From Pelagomonas calceolata (Eukaryota; Sar; Pelagophyceae; Pelagomonadales; Pelagomonadaceae), in the NCBI GenBank assembly GCA_918797485.1, contig CAKKNE010000002.1, positions 4,926,501 through 4,990,500 on the forward strand: DNA of 64,000 nucleotides, given 5' to 3'. Under the pieces are notes generated by a model. The model searched no databases. It saw nothing but the letters and a program-made list of their open reading frames with translations, and was not told the origin of the DNA. Position 1 is the first letter of the stretch; each line of letters begins with the position of its first letter. Positions 18,884-29,226 of this stretch are shown piece after piece. A program made the position numbers and the translations under genes.

Positions 18884-20355
18884 TCACCACTTGCACAGCC
18901 CGGCCGCCGCGTTCTGCTTCGCCGTCGTGTAGCCCTCGATGCAGCCGTACTTCGCCTCGAGCGCCTCGATGTCCGGCCAGGTCCAGGGTTTTGATAAGCG
19001 GTCGAGCTCCTTGGCCTTGAGCGCATCCACATAGACGTCGAACCTATCCCCCACCCACCAGGACATAGAATCAGCAAGCTCGGGCTTGCCCGACGTGCAC
19101 TTGTCGAGGTTCAAGGGCGAGCACAGCACGACCGGCGGTAGATCCGAGGCTTGATGAATCACAATCTCCATCAAATCGACCATCTGCTCCGGACTCACCA
19201 CGCCGTGGCCGCGCTGGTCCATGAGCTTGCGCGTGTTCTCAAGCGCCATGCCCCCTTCCGTCGCCAGCGCGCCCCACTGCGTGCTGATGACGTTCACATC
19301 GCCCTTGGCCCGACAGTCCTCGGCGAACCAGTCCATCGACGAGTTGGCTGCCGCGTAGTGCGTCAGGTTGAAGTCCTGCGTGTGCATATGTCGGACGCGA
19401 CGATTCGGGGGACCCTGGGGCGCACGCCAACGGCCGCGGAGATGGACGACGCGAGCCAGAAGAATCTCAAAGAACGGTCCTGCGTCGCTTTGTAGAGGTA
19501 GCGCGTGCCCCAGTACTTGATGTCAAACAGTAATTTCGAGTCCGTTTCATTGGTCGCGGCGAAGGGCCCACCGTACGTCACGCCGGCGCAGTGGATCACG
19601 CCCACTAAATCCTCAATAGAGTCGCAGACGCGTCGCACATCGTCCTCGTCGCAGACATCGCAGGCGTAGCACTTCTTCCGGGGATCGTCGGTCTCCTTCG
19701 CCGACCGCGACGCGATTGCGACAGAACAGTTCGGGTAGTAGTGCAACAAGTAGTCCGTCAGGAGCCGTCCCAAGCCGCCGGCGCCGCCCGTAATAAGGAC
19801 GCATCCAACTAAATCTTCGTAGCGGTCGTTCTGCGGCGGTGTTAATGGAGTGATCTGGCGGCACCACTTCGACTTGAGGCCGGACGGGCCTTCTTTCCGC
19901 ACGGACTGGACCATGGCCGACGCGCCGAACTCCTCGCCATCCACGTACAAGTCGCGGCGCTTGTCGCCCTGCTCGAATTGCGCGCGGATCTCCGTCAGGT
20001 AGGAAAAGTCCGTCGCCGCGACGCAGCGCGCGTGGCGCGGGACGTGGGGGTTCCTTACTTTCGTGCTCGTGAACAACCACCACTCCGCGGGCGGCACGCC
20101 ATACTTCTTCTTTGTGTCCCCATCAAGCATCATCTCGCGGAGCAGCGGGGCGTAAGCTCCGACGGCGGCCTCGGCGTCCCGCGGCTGGCTGCGGGGCTGC
20201 TGCTCGGGCATCGTTCGCGCAGCCCTTTGCTCGTCCGCGCTCGCGCTTTGGCTGTGCTGTCGTCTCCTGTGTGAGGCCCCTTTGCTCGACCCCGTACCCG
20301 CGCCGGCCATGGCCAGGACTCCGCGGAGTCGTACGATGCGTCTAGTATGAGTCAT
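18884..20355 (-). CDS. Ketoreductase-like short-chain dehydrogenase (SDR)
   Basis: NAD(P)-dependent reductase resembling stand-alone polyketide-synthase KR domains. Exons 20355-19426 and 19375-18884 join through a 50-base phase-0 GT-AG intron, giving 473 residues. The cofactor loop ITGGAGGLG lies near residue 185, the motif VIHCAGVTYGG follows, and the catalytic region reads SSISAAV then HYAAANSSMDWFAE across the junction, with the Tyr of the KR-type YAAAN motif. The downstream WGALATEGGMA also fits KR domains. About 180 N-terminal residues are of unknown function. The ATG at 20355 is the first in frame after the neighbouring gene; 20310 and 20211 are alternatives. The acyl substrate is unknown. 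Confidence 0.72.
19376..19425 (-). other. Short intron in SDR gene
   Basis: A 50-base GT-AG intron (GTGCGC...ACGCAG on the gene strand), phase 0, inferred because the frame shifts from one open stretch to the other at the KR catalytic motif. It has no clear introner TIR. Confidence 0.65.
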
Positions 20356-20434
20356 GGATGAATTACGAACTGAGAGCGGGAATACGCAAAGGTAGGTGCA
20401 GATTGGCAAACGCGAGTTTCGTTTTTCGGACGGG

Positions 20435-21610
20435 CTACACCTCCGCGTCGAGGAACGCGTTCGTGACCTGGACGAAGCCAGGCCATGCTTGGAATTCTTC
20501 AAGTTTCGGATACGGGCCCCAGGTTGCGCGCAACGCGGCGTTTTCCGGCTTGTCGTACCAATCGGCAATCCGATTGTACGTCTCTTTTTCGTCGGCAGGA
20601 CCTTCGGCTTTCGGTTCGATAGATACGACGACGCCCTCGGATTCGGCGACCGGCTCCTGCTCCCCGAACAGGAACGAGGACAGCTTCCCCACGAAGCCCG
20701 GTTCCTCGGCATCGGCCTCAGGCTCAGGCTCGGCCTCGGTCTCCGGTTTCGCGGGTCTTCGCGTCTCGAGACTCTTCAAAAAGGCGGTCGTTGGCGTTAG
20801 TGGCGCCAGGTCCGCGCTTTTGGCCTCGCTAGTCTTGACTTTTTCGTCGACGTCATCGGGCTCCTTGACATCGGTGCCGCGAAGTTCCTCTCGATTAAAA
20901 TACGCCTCATACGCTGCGAACGCCATGCCGACAACCATGGCCACGAGACCGCCGTAGAGCGACAGATCACAGCCCCTATGACCGAAGCTTCCGTATCGAA
21001 GACTCACGTAGCCTTTTTCCACGGCCGCGGCCACCGTGGACCTGTAGTTGGCAGCGCCGGCCAAACCGACGACGCCCCCGACGGCCAGCACCGCAGCCGC
21101 GCCGAAGATGGCCTTCGGTGAAGCCTCGAGTCCGCGGCCAACCAGGTGTGCGCGGATGTTGACGAAGAGGATCCCAAGACCCACGATGCCAGTGAAGATC
21201 AGCGCCACACACGTCGTCGCCCTGGCCGTATTCGTAGCCGCAAAGTGGTCCTCACATTGTTCCCCACGGCCACGGCAATATTCGTCCTCCCGCCCGCCGC
21301 CACGCCCCAGAATCTCGGTGGTTACCCACTCGCACTCGTCCCAGTGAGGGGCATAGGTGCAAAATCCTTCAATGGCGTTCCAAAGGTTGTACGACACATG
21401 GTGATAATCGTAACCCCTGTTGGGGATTTCGTCCGGGATTTCTCTGGAGTCAAAATTAGAGTCAGAGACCGTGGCCCAGTGCTCACAGCCATGTTTACAG
21501 TTCTTATATGGCAGCACGGCGAGCAGCTGCATAACTAAGCAGCCAAGGCCCACCACCCCCAAATACCTCAGGCGGACACGCGGTTCAGAGGCAAAGCGGC
21601 ATGGGTCCAT
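20435..21610 (-). CDS. Four-TM membrane protein of unknown function
   Basis: 391 residues, not recognised. Four hydrophobic segments lie near residues 15-33, 133-155, 166-190 and 215-237. The first is separated from the rest by a Cys-rich loop of about 100 residues (NCKHGCEHW, GFCTYAPHWDECEW, YCRGRGEQCEDHF), which suggests a disulfide-bonded extracytoplasmic loop like that of tetraspanin or claudin-like proteins. The C-terminal third is acidic and Pro/Glu-rich, then ends in YNRIADWYDKPENAALRATW. The start is the ATG at 21610; the frame continues upstream only to a TTG in an A-rich stretch. The four-TM topology is a prediction by eye. Confidence 0.62.
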   Translation of the reverse strand: MDPCRFASEPRVRLRYLGVVGLGCLVMQLLAVLPYKNCKHGCEHWATVSDSNFDSREIPDEIPNRGYDYHHVSYNLWNAIEGFCTYAPHWDECEWVTTEILGRGGGREDEYCRGRGEQCEDHFAATNTARATTCVALIFTGIVGLGILFVNIRAHLVGRGLEASPKAIFGAAAVLAVGGVVGLAGAANYRSTVAAAVEKGYVSLRYGSFGHRGCDLSLYGGLVAMVVGMAFAAYEAYFNREELRGTDVKEPDDVDEKVKTSEAKSADLAPLTPTTAFLKSLETRRPAKPETEAEPEPEADAEEPGFVGKLSSFLFGEQEPVAESEGVVVSIEPKAEGPADEKETYNRIADWYDKPENAALRATWGPYPKLEEFQAWPGFVQVTNAFLDAEV

Positions 21611-21773
21611 CGCTATTATTTGCGCTGCCGGGGCAGCAGCTGCGATGGGGGCAGCAGATGCCGGAGCGCGAGCTCGAGCTAGCGCTCGAGGCAAAAAAAC
21701 AAATCCTACGGGTTTTACCCGGCGCGAATAAGCGACTCTCTCCCTCGTCTAGCAGAAGTAAAACAACGATAAC

Positions 21774-23435
21774 TTACCTCCGCCGCTTCTTCGACGAAGC
21801 GTGCTTCTTCTTCTTCAGCCCCGCGAACTTGTGCCGCGGCTTCTCGTCGACAGCATCGTCCTCGTCGTCGAAGTCGTCACGCTTCTTTCGGCGCTTCTTG
21901 AAGGCGTCGTCGTCGTTCATCTGCCGCTGGGCCGTGCGCGACGCCTCGGTCACCCTATCTAGAAACGCTAGAGCTCGATCTTCGTCCACATCGGCTTTCG
22001 GGAGCCGCCTACCTAGCAGGTGCTCCAACCGTTGATACAATTCGACGTCGTACTGCGTCACGAAGGCCACTGCTCTACCCTTTCTCCCAGCGCGAGCTGT
22101 CCGCCCGACCCTATGGACGTATTCCTTGCCGTGGCTTGGGATGTCGTAATTCAACACGAGGTCGACCGTAGGAATATCTAGACCGCGCGCGGCCACATCC
22201 GTGGCCACCAGTACTTTCGCATCTCCACTCTTGAAAGCTCTGAGAGCTCCTAACCTTTTAGGTTGGTCCATCTTGCCGTGGAGGGCCTGCGCCTCAAACC
22301 CGAGTTGGCGTAACAGTAGTGAGACTTTGGTAGCCCCCGCACAGGTCCCGCAGAAGACCAATCCACTTCGACCGCGGTTCATGTCCAACAACGCAGCGAG
22401 GTAGCACTCCTTGTGCTTGGCAGGAATAAATAAGTACTCTTGCGTTAAGTTCCGAGGCGTCGCAAATTTATCATTCACTTCGACCTTCACGGGCTTGTGG
22501 AGCGACGCCCGCTGGAGCTTGGCGACCTTCGACGTCATGGTCGCGCTGAAGAGCATCGACGATCTTCCTTCCGAGGGTATGGCTTGACAGATCGCATCAA
22601 GCTCAGCCTCAAAGTCCATGCTCAGCATGCGGTCCGCCTCGTCCATGACCAGGCATTTACAGCCTCGCAGGTGGAAGCCCTTCGTGTTCTCGAGGTGATC
22701 TACGAGTCGACCCGGCGTCGCTATGATACAATGCGGCTGTTTTGCCAAAGCTAAAGATTGCTGGGCCACTTCTACCCCTCCAACAATACACACGCAGCGC
22801 AGCCCGATGGCCTTGCCCAGCGCGTCGAAGACCTCGTGGATCTGGACGGCAAGCTCCCTCGTGGGTGCGAGGACGGTGCCGAATAACCGCGACGGCTTCT
22901 CCAACAATTTATGCATGATGGGTAATCCAAATGCTCCGGTCTTCCCGCTGCCCGTCTCCGCCAGGCCGATCACGTCTCTACCTGCCAGCGCCACGGGAAT
23001 GGCCTTCCTTTGAATTCTCGTCGGCTTCGTCCAACCCACAGCCGTCGTCGCGTCGACGAGCGCCGTGTGGAGGCCTAAGGCGGCCCAGGCGGGCTTGCCC
23101 TCGAGCTCCTCCTCCTCTTCTTCGTCGTCGTCGTCCGGCGCCTCGTCGTCCTCCTCGGCGGCGGCCTCCGGCTCGTCCGCGGCCGCGGGCTCGGGCTCGG
23201 GCTCCGGCTCCGGCTTCGGCGCTTCGACGCGTTCCGGCGTTTTAGCCTTCTTCGGCGCCGGCGCGGCGCGCGGGCCGTCGCTGTAGTAGCCCGTCACGCC
23301 TCGCACCGTCGTGAAGACGCAGCCGGCGACCGGGCCCGCGTACGTCTTCGCCTCGCGCACGAGCTCGCGCGGCGGTCCGCCGGCTGATTTGCGCTTCTGC
23401 TTCTTCTTTTTCTTGGTGCTGCGCTTCGGATCCAT
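21774..23435 (-). CDS. DDX47: DEAD-box RNA helicase DDX47/Rrp3
   Basis: ATP-dependent RNA helicase of the small-subunit processome, needed for 18S rRNA maturation in the nucleolus. Motif Q precedes AETGSGKT (near 160); then come PTRELA, TPGRL, DEAD (near 262) and SAT, and finally HRVGRTARAGR. Subfamily markers are strong: DHLENTKGFHLRGCKCLVMD, FVTQYDVELYQRLEHLLGRR and DIPSHGKEYVHRVGR match DDX47/Rrp3. The 120-residue N-terminal extension is basic, then acidic and low in complexity, and the C-terminus is Lys/Arg-rich, both usual for nucleolar helicases. 553 residues, no intron. It is divergent to the large membrane protein gene. Confidence 0.93.
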   Translation of the reverse strand: MDPKRSTKKKKKQKRKSAGGPPRELVREAKTYAGPVAGCVFTTVRGVTGYYSDGPRAAPAPKKAKTPERVEAPKPEPEPEPEPAAADEPEAAAEEDDEAPDDDDEEEEEELEGKPAWAALGLHTALVDATTAVGWTKPTRIQRKAIPVALAGRDVIGLAETGSGKTGAFGLPIMHKLLEKPSRLFGTVLAPTRELAVQIHEVFDALGKAIGLRCVCIVGGVEVAQQSLALAKQPHCIIATPGRLVDHLENTKGFHLRGCKCLVMDEADRMLSMDFEAELDAICQAIPSEGRSSMLFSATMTSKVAKLQRASLHKPVKVEVNDKFATPRNLTQEYLFIPAKHKECYLAALLDMNRGRSGLVFCGTCAGATKVSLLLRQLGFEAQALHGKMDQPKRLGALRAFKSGDAKVLVATDVAARGLDIPTVDLVLNYDIPSHGKEYVHRVGRTARAGRKGRAVAFVTQYDVELYQRLEHLLGRRLPKADVDEDRALAFLDRVTEASRTAQRQMNDDDAFKKRRKKRDDFDDEDDAVDEKPRHKFAGLKKKKHASSKKRRR

Positions 23436-23902
23436 CGATGCGCGTCACAGCGAATTGATTGAATTTATCGCCTAGTTTTTGCTCTTTTGCCAGGCAGCTT
23501 GTCAAACAGGATGCGACCGGTGTCAATGCGTCGATGCGCTATTCCGCGCTGCGCAGCGATGTTGCGATCGCTTGGTAACCAGTCACGCGCTTAATGCGAC
23601 GACTGCAGTCTGCTGCTCTGTGCACCTAGCGTGACACACTAGCCCCGAAAAATGTCAGCCGTCGCAATCATAGCAGGACGCCTCCGGGCCCGCCCCACGG
23701 CCTCGCGCAACCACGGACGTGCTACTTTTGGCAGCCTTCGTTGCCGGGCAGTCAACTGGAAGCTGTCAACTGGCATAGCTGCGGACCGGCGGCCCGGGTC
23801 GCGCGAGGCTGCCCGCGCGGTGCCAAACAGACCACCGGTAGCGTCGTACCGCGAGCGGTACGGAAAACGGCCATGGGTGTCAGGCGGAGGAGCTAACAAC
23901 CG
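23436..23902. other. Divergent promoter region DDX47 / large membrane protein
   Basis: About 467 bases between the two ATGs. It contains the paired-CTAG motif at 23626-23642. A plus-strand open frame from 23652 overlaps the next gene in another frame and is judged a shadow. Confidence 0.5.
23626..23642. promoter_or_regulatory. Paired-CTAG motif in divergent promoter
   Basis: CTAG at 23626-23629 and 23639-23642 flank CGTGACACA; the minus strand reads CTAGTGTGTCACGCTAG. It lies 191 bases from the DDX47 ATG and 261 bases from the ATG at 23903. Confidence 0.55.
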
Positions 23903-26900
23903 ATGGCCGAGGTCGACGCCCTCACGGCGGCGAGACGGGCGCGCCAGCGGCGCAGGAAGGAGCTCCAGCGCCACGGCCAAGCGGTGCTTCGAAGAGTCCT
24001 CGGCGTCGCATTGCTCTCGGCGGCCGCGCTGTTGTACGGCGCTTCGTCAAACTACACGTCTCACAAAGACAAGGAATTTGGCAGCGGTGCGGGCATGCTT
24101 TATGGAGTGGGCGTCGTCGCTTTGCCGGGCACGATCGTGGGCCTGTACGTGGCCTACGGGCCCGGGAACGCCATGTCTCGGTCCGCTAGAGGTTTCGCCG
24201 TGCTCGTCGTCATCCCGGCGTTGGGCGTGCTAGGCATCGTACTTAACCTTGTGCTCACGCAACAAATGGACAGAGAAACTAGAAATTTTGGAGTATTTTT
24301 TGGCTCGTTTGCTGCCGTGCTGGCGGGCTTGGCTATCCACCTGACCTGGTCGTTAGTTGCTGCCGCGAATTCCTCTTCTCGAGTGCCTGGTGCGGCCGCG
24401 GGCTGGCTCGGCACCTGGATTTGTGTACTGATAATGGCTCCCTTGGGCGTCGCCGGCCCCCTCATTTTATTCAGGAAGAACGGTAGGGTACTGCACCAGT
24501 GGTTCGGCGTCGTGTCGCCGGACGACGAGGAGCATTCTGCAAAGCCGCCGCTGCAGCTCCTACCGGCTCTGTTGGTGCCCTGCGTCGCGTTGTTAGTATT
24601 AGTGCACCCGCTCGTGCGAGTGACGGTCCTACGATGGCCCGTCTTCGCTGACGGGACCGTCCCTTCCTTACGACACGCGCCATCGCGATGCGGGTGTTTA
24701 AGGAAACCTTTTGACGCCTTGGATGCGATCCTATGCTCGTCCTTTGTTATTTTTGCGGCGTCGTGCTACTATGAGGAAATGAGTGTACCTCTGAGACTAG
24801 CCGGCGCTTCATTAGCTCTAGTGACGCCGTGGACCGCAGCAGGAGCAGCTAGAATAGGCGCCTTCTCCGGCTCGACGGACGCCGTCTGGCGGCGCGCGAC
24901 CTCGAAGTTCGTGGCTCCTGGTTTAGTGTTAGGTTTGATCGGTCTCAGACTTGGGAGAAAAAGCACGTGGTTCGGACCATTATCAAGGGTCTGCTTCGGC
25001 GCCGCGGCCGTTGCCGCGTTGGCACTCGCAGCAAGATTAACGGTTGAGAGGGCCGACGACGCCACACGCGTGCGGAGAGCGACGGCCTTCGCCGCAATTG
25101 GGATAATGCCGTGGTGGCTCTGCGTCGTGGGCGAAGTTGACCTGCAGTCGCCGACGTTACGGGGAGCGTTTATCGCGGCCCTGCCCTCCATCCTTGCGGG
25201 GATACGAGCGGCGCGCGACACGGCGCCGCCGCCCAGACGCCTGGACATGCTCCGGGCACTTCCACACCTGTTGCTCGTGGCTATTGGTAGCTACGTCGGC
25301 ATCGTTCTAGCTTTGTCTCGTTTGAAGGCGGGCGGCGCCGGGGTGTTGTTTGCGACTTTTGTGATCGCGCCCTTTTGTACGAGGGTCGGCCTGGATACCG
25401 AGCGGAAAGTCCGAAAGTACCGCGGGTTGACGCCTAGAACGTGGTTACTCGTCGTTGGTATTACTCCAGCTCTGGTTATTATCATACTAACTCTAATCAG
25501 AGTCTTCTTCACGTCCACCACGCTGACGGACGCCCTTCAATCTCTGTTAGAGTTCAAGCGCAATGACCTGACAGACGAAGTCCGGGCGGGCTGCGCTTGG
25601 TTGTTTATTGCCGTACCCTGCACTACTGTTGGGTGGGATACCGTAGAAAAAGCAGCGGAACGGTGGCGAAGAACGGCAAGAGCGCAGCTGCCCGATCGGC
25701 CGGGCTACTATGATGAGCTTTTGGGCAGCGAGGACTCGAGAGTCCACGAGACGCAGGCGCGACGACGGTGGTCGACGATCAACGCCGCCATCCGGGCGGG
25801 CGCCATCTCACAAACTGATGAAGTGGTAGAAACGAAACTCCAGTCCGACTACTGGGACCACGACATCAAAGCGAGCGAGGCGGCGCCGGCCTTCGGGGGG
25901 ATGTTGTGTTGCCTCGTGCTGGTGCCGTTTGGTGTCTTGGCACCCTTGTTCTTTTTGGTCGATGGACCGACGGTGTTGCTGTTAAACAAGTCGCGGTTGA
26001 TGGGTGCGCTCGTATTAGCTGTGTTCGTCTTTGTGACGGTACTCACGACAGCCGCCAACGCGTCCATGGACCGCATCAAGACCGAAAAGAAGTCGAAGTT
26101 AGCTGGTCATGCTTTACGACTAGCTTTACGGGCTAACAGTGTGGTCGCGGACGGGAATTGTGCGAGACAGTTGTTTGATGTCCGGCACCACCACGTCGAG
26201 ATGGCTACCGCGGCGTTACGTCGTAGGCCGGACGCCGGTAATGCGCGTAATGGCAGGCCGCTCACCGAGAGGCAACACTCTAGAGTGCAAGACGCGGCAG
26301 ATAGAGCGCTATTGGATGACCTGAAACGGAGCGAATTACGCTACGAGAATGTGGTCGATGCCAGTCAAAAGGCTTTGGCTGAGGTGAGTCAGCCGTCTAC
26401 CGGTTTAGATGCTCTCAAACTAAGAAGGAGAAATGCGCACGCGTCCTACGAATTGTTAATAAGGGAAGACCGCCTGCTGCAGGACGAGGGGTTGTACTAC
26501 TGGCGCCCGACGGAGAAGGACGAACACAGCATGTCTATCATCAATCTACCGGTCTTGATCGATACGATAGCGAAGCAGTACGCGCACGACCATCTAATCG
26601 CCGAGGCCCACGCGCGAAAACGGAGGAAGCGCCAAGAACAGGAGGAGAAGCACCACACGCCGCGCGACGTGTCTCTGCAAATCGAACTGCCGTCGTGCCT
26701 GAAGTGCGCCCGGAAGAAGCGCGACGCTCCTGTACATGTCGAAGAAAAACGAGTGGACCCCGCGACGTTGAAACTGCGAAACGAAGCGCGCGTGGCCATC
26801 GACGCCTGCGAGCAATTAGCAGAGCAAGAAGGCCTCGCGGATCAAAGGCGTAAGAGGCCGTGGTCCGCTTCGGTACTGAGGGAAGCCGTGACGGGTGCTT

Positions 26901-29047
26901 TGATGGGTGGTCTCGACGACTTCCTCCAGCCCCTCGTGCAGCTGGAGGAGCGCCTCGTCGCGCGCGCTAGGTGGGGGTTACTTTGTGACGCTCTACCTGT
27001 ATTAGTAGAAAGGCGGTGGTCGCTCACACCAATGCCGCCCAAATCAACAATGAAGTACAGGGCCGCTCTGCTCCCGCGAGCCTACAAGGCTTATGTACCG
27101 ATGACCGAGGACTCGTGGAGGACGTTTTTATCTGATGCTGATGTGTTAGAGAACGGCATCGCTACTTTGAAGGCTGAGTTGGTGTTTGCAGCTCTGGCAC
27201 AGAAGGGTGAAATGGACTACCGCTCCTTCCGCCAGGCGATGCGGCAGGTCGCCGTCGCTCTATATCCCCAACTCCCGGAGGCCGATGCGCTTAAGTTGTT
27301 GGGGCAGAAGCATGTGTTTCCTAAAGTTAAGTTGGCTCCGGAACGAGAGGCTTCCGATTTACTCCCCTACCAACCGGAGTCCGACTCGCCGCGCTTGCTG
27401 GAGTTACTTAAGCGAGAAGGAGGCGTGGTAAGGGACCCGGCCAAGCGGAAGGCTTCCGTCGAGACGCTGCGACGGGCCATCTCGTCTCAAGTGATTGTGA
27501 ATGAGAATGACCATTGCTCGGAGCTCGCGGCGAAGGCGGGTTCGACGTATGCTCGCAAGTTGGACATCGCCCGTTCCGCGTGTTCGGAAGCGCGCGAGGC
27601 GGTCCTGAAGGCGGTCGAGAAGAGCAATAGTGATAGACGGCCGAAGACGCCTCCGGAAGAGGTGGTCGTGCTGTCGCCGGAAGAGGCCCTGGCCAAGGCC
27701 GAGCAGGAGAAGAAGGAACGGCAGGAGAAGCGCGAGAAATCGTATTATTGGAGACTGAGGAAGAAGCTACATGATGCGTGGAAAGCTAGGGACGAAAAAG
27801 ACGAGGCGGAACTCGAGTTAGAATTAATGCGAATAGGTGTTGAGACGAGAGGTGACCGTCCGAAGGACTGGTCCCTGATCTCCGAGAAAGTCGTCGAGAC
27901 GTTACGCGTCTCGGCGGACCACGAGCGACGAAGAAGTAATGAATTCACGGAGTCGGCGGTGAGGTTCGTGTGGAGCGTGGACAATGCCTTTGCCGTTTTC
28001 GACTTGTTGATGGAGTGGTTCACGTTTTCATCTTTGGGATTGAAGGGTGCCGCCGGTGTGGCCTGGGGGATGGAACGGCGATGCACCTTCACAAAAAGAG
28101 GCTGCAACGACGTGGTAGAAGATTCGGCACCGAAGGGTTTGCTCAAACTCGCGGCGAACGCGCCGTTGTTGACGGTCGATTCCCTGCGGACGATGCAGCT
28201 GTTTTGGATTAGTTGTATCTTCTGCTGTGCCGTGCCTTTGTATCTGATGCCGGCCATAAGACAAGCTAGAGAGCAGACGTTGGGTCTCGGCGAGGGCGGC
28301 AAGAAGCTCTCGCCGTTTAGCAAGGCGGGTTTGTACTTCAACGGCATCAAGATAGTCTCGGCGGCTGTCGCTCCGGTCATGACGACGCTGTTCTCTGCTT
28401 TTGTGTGCGACACGTGCGAGCCGTCGCCTCGCTACTTGTCGCGGATGTCCGTGCGATGCGGCTCGGCAACACACGTCGTCTATTTGGTTTGCGGGTTATT
28501 GGCCGCATTGGCGTATTATCCTCTTATTGCTTACTTACAGCCCCAATTACAATTCAAGTCGAAATCGCTCGATCTGAAGTTCGAGCCCACTTACTTGGTA
28601 TTGGTGGCCCAGACGAAACTATCCTTAGCAGTGGTCGTGAACTTCTGGTCCGAGGACCGATCTAGGAGGTGCGGCGAGGGCGTGACCGCGTCGCAACGGC
28701 TGACGCAGGGGGCGCAGCAATTGGGCATCGCGGCGGTGTTGTGCGGCTTTTTAGCTTATAGAACCTTACAATCGAGGCCGTGCATCGTCGCCGAGTTCAA
28801 CGTGGCCAGGTTCGCGTTACTTTCCGCGGCGGCGCTGTTTTTGGTCGCTTCGTTGATATGTGATGGCTTACAACGGGGTTTGAGTGTTGGTATGGACCTG
28901 GCCCGTTTTATATCAGCGGGGCTCTGGCTGCTTGCCGTGGTGGTCGTCGGTTGGGTGTCCCGGCGGCGGCTGAGGCGCATCGATGAAGAAAGGCTGGCGG
29001 CGGCGAAGGACGACGACGACGGGGAGGATCCCGTGTTGATGACGTAG
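23903..29047 (+). CDS. Giant polytopic membrane protein of unknown function
   Basis: A single 1714-residue open frame. Many hydrophobic helices lie in residues 30-625, two more near 660-725, then a soluble charged region of about 630 residues (726-1355) with heptad-like helices and a KCARKKRDA patch, then a second membrane block (about 1360-1690). In the second block, FVCDTCEPSPRYLSRMSVRC followed by a TM and a Pro resembles a Cys-bearing membrane module that I recall from large protist surface proteins; this is memory, not a search. The end is a basic/acidic cytosolic tail. It could be a transporter, channel or mechanosensor. Continuous coding with no intron and consistent composition make the gene itself secure. 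Confidence 0.8.
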   Translation: MAEVDALTAARRARQRRRKELQRHGQAVLRRVLGVALLSAAALLYGASSNYTSHKDKEFGSGAGMLYGVGVVALPGTIVGLYVAYGPGNAMSRSARGFAVLVVIPALGVLGIVLNLVLTQQMDRETRNFGVFFGSFAAVLAGLAIHLTWSLVAAANSSSRVPGAAAGWLGTWICVLIMAPLGVAGPLILFRKNGRVLHQWFGVVSPDDEEHSAKPPLQLLPALLVPCVALLVLVHPLVRVTVLRWPVFADGTVPSLRHAPSRCGCLRKPFDALDAILCSSFVIFAASCYYEEMSVPLRLAGASLALVTPWTAAGAARIGAFSGSTDAVWRRATSKFVAPGLVLGLIGLRLGRKSTWFGPLSRVCFGAAAVAALALAARLTVERADDATRVRRATAFAAIGIMPWWLCVVGEVDLQSPTLRGAFIAALPSILAGIRAARDTAPPPRRLDMLRALPHLLLVAIGSYVGIVLALSRLKAGGAGVLFATFVIAPFCTRVGLDTERKVRKYRGLTPRTWLLVVGITPALVIIILTLIRVFFTSTTLTDALQSLLEFKRNDLTDEVRAGCAWLFIAVPCTTVGWDTVEKAAERWRRTARAQLPDRPGYYDELLGSEDSRVHETQARRRWSTINAAIRAGAISQTDEVVETKLQSDYWDHDIKASEAAPAFGGMLCCLVLVPFGVLAPLFFLVDGPTVLLLNKSRLMGALVLAVFVFVTVLTTAANASMDRIKTEKKSKLAGHALRLALRANSVVADGNCARQLFDVRHHHVEMATAALRRRPDAGNARNGRPLTERQHSRVQDAADRALLDDLKRSELRYENVVDASQKALAEVSQPSTGLDALKLRRRNAHASYELLIREDRLLQDEGLYYWRPTEKDEHSMSIINLPVLIDTIAKQYAHDHLIAEAHARKRRKRQEQEEKHHTPRDVSLQIELPSCLKCARKKRDAPVHVEEKRVDPATLKLRNEARVAIDACEQLAEQEGLADQRRKRPWSASVLREAVTGALMGGLDDFLQPLVQLEERLVARARWGLLCDALPVLVERRWSLTPMPPKSTMKYRAALLPRAYKAYVPMTEDSWRTFLSDADVLENGIATLKAELVFAALAQKGEMDYRSFRQAMRQVAVALYPQLPEADALKLLGQKHVFPKVKLAPEREASDLLPYQPESDSPRLLELLKREGGVVRDPAKRKASVETLRRAISSQVIVNENDHCSELAAKAGSTYARKLDIARSACSEAREAVLKAVEKSNSDRRPKTPPEEVVVLSPEEALAKAEQEKKERQEKREKSYYWRLRKKLHDAWKARDEKDEAELELELMRIGVETRGDRPKDWSLISEKVVETLRVSADHERRRSNEFTESAVRFVWSVDNAFAVFDLLMEWFTFSSLGLKGAAGVAWGMERRCTFTKRGCNDVVEDSAPKGLLKLAANAPLLTVDSLRTMQLFWISCIFCCAVPLYLMPAIRQAREQTLGLGEGGKKLSPFSKAGLYFNGIKIVSAAVAPVMTTLFSAFVCDTCEPSPRYLSRMSVRCGSATHVVYLVCGLLAALAYYPLIAYLQPQLQFKSKSLDLKFEPTYLVLVAQTKLSLAVVVNFWSEDRSRRCGEGVTASQRLTQGAQQLGIAAVLCGFLAYRTLQSRPCIVAEFNVARFALLSAAALFLVASLICDGLQRGLSVGMDLARFISAGLWLLAVVVVGWVSRRRLRRIDEERLAAAKDDDDGEDPVLMT

Positions 29048-29226
29048 GCGTCGGTGTAAGAGGTTGTGAGTGATCTTCGTTTCCAGAGAACCCCCCCCTC
29101 CAAGCTCTTACCCTAGCCCCTCTAGCCTCCCTTCAAGACGCGCAATCACGAAACCCGTTTTGTCATGCAAAGAAAAAAAAAACACGCGCGCGTGGCCGCT
29201 ACGCGCCTTAGTACGCTCTCACGCAG

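Noticed and set aside
19363-20712. Start of the SDR gene at 20712
   Set aside because: The extra 119 codons lie within the neighbouring gene's coding sequence in another frame and are low in complexity; the ATG at 20355 avoids this.
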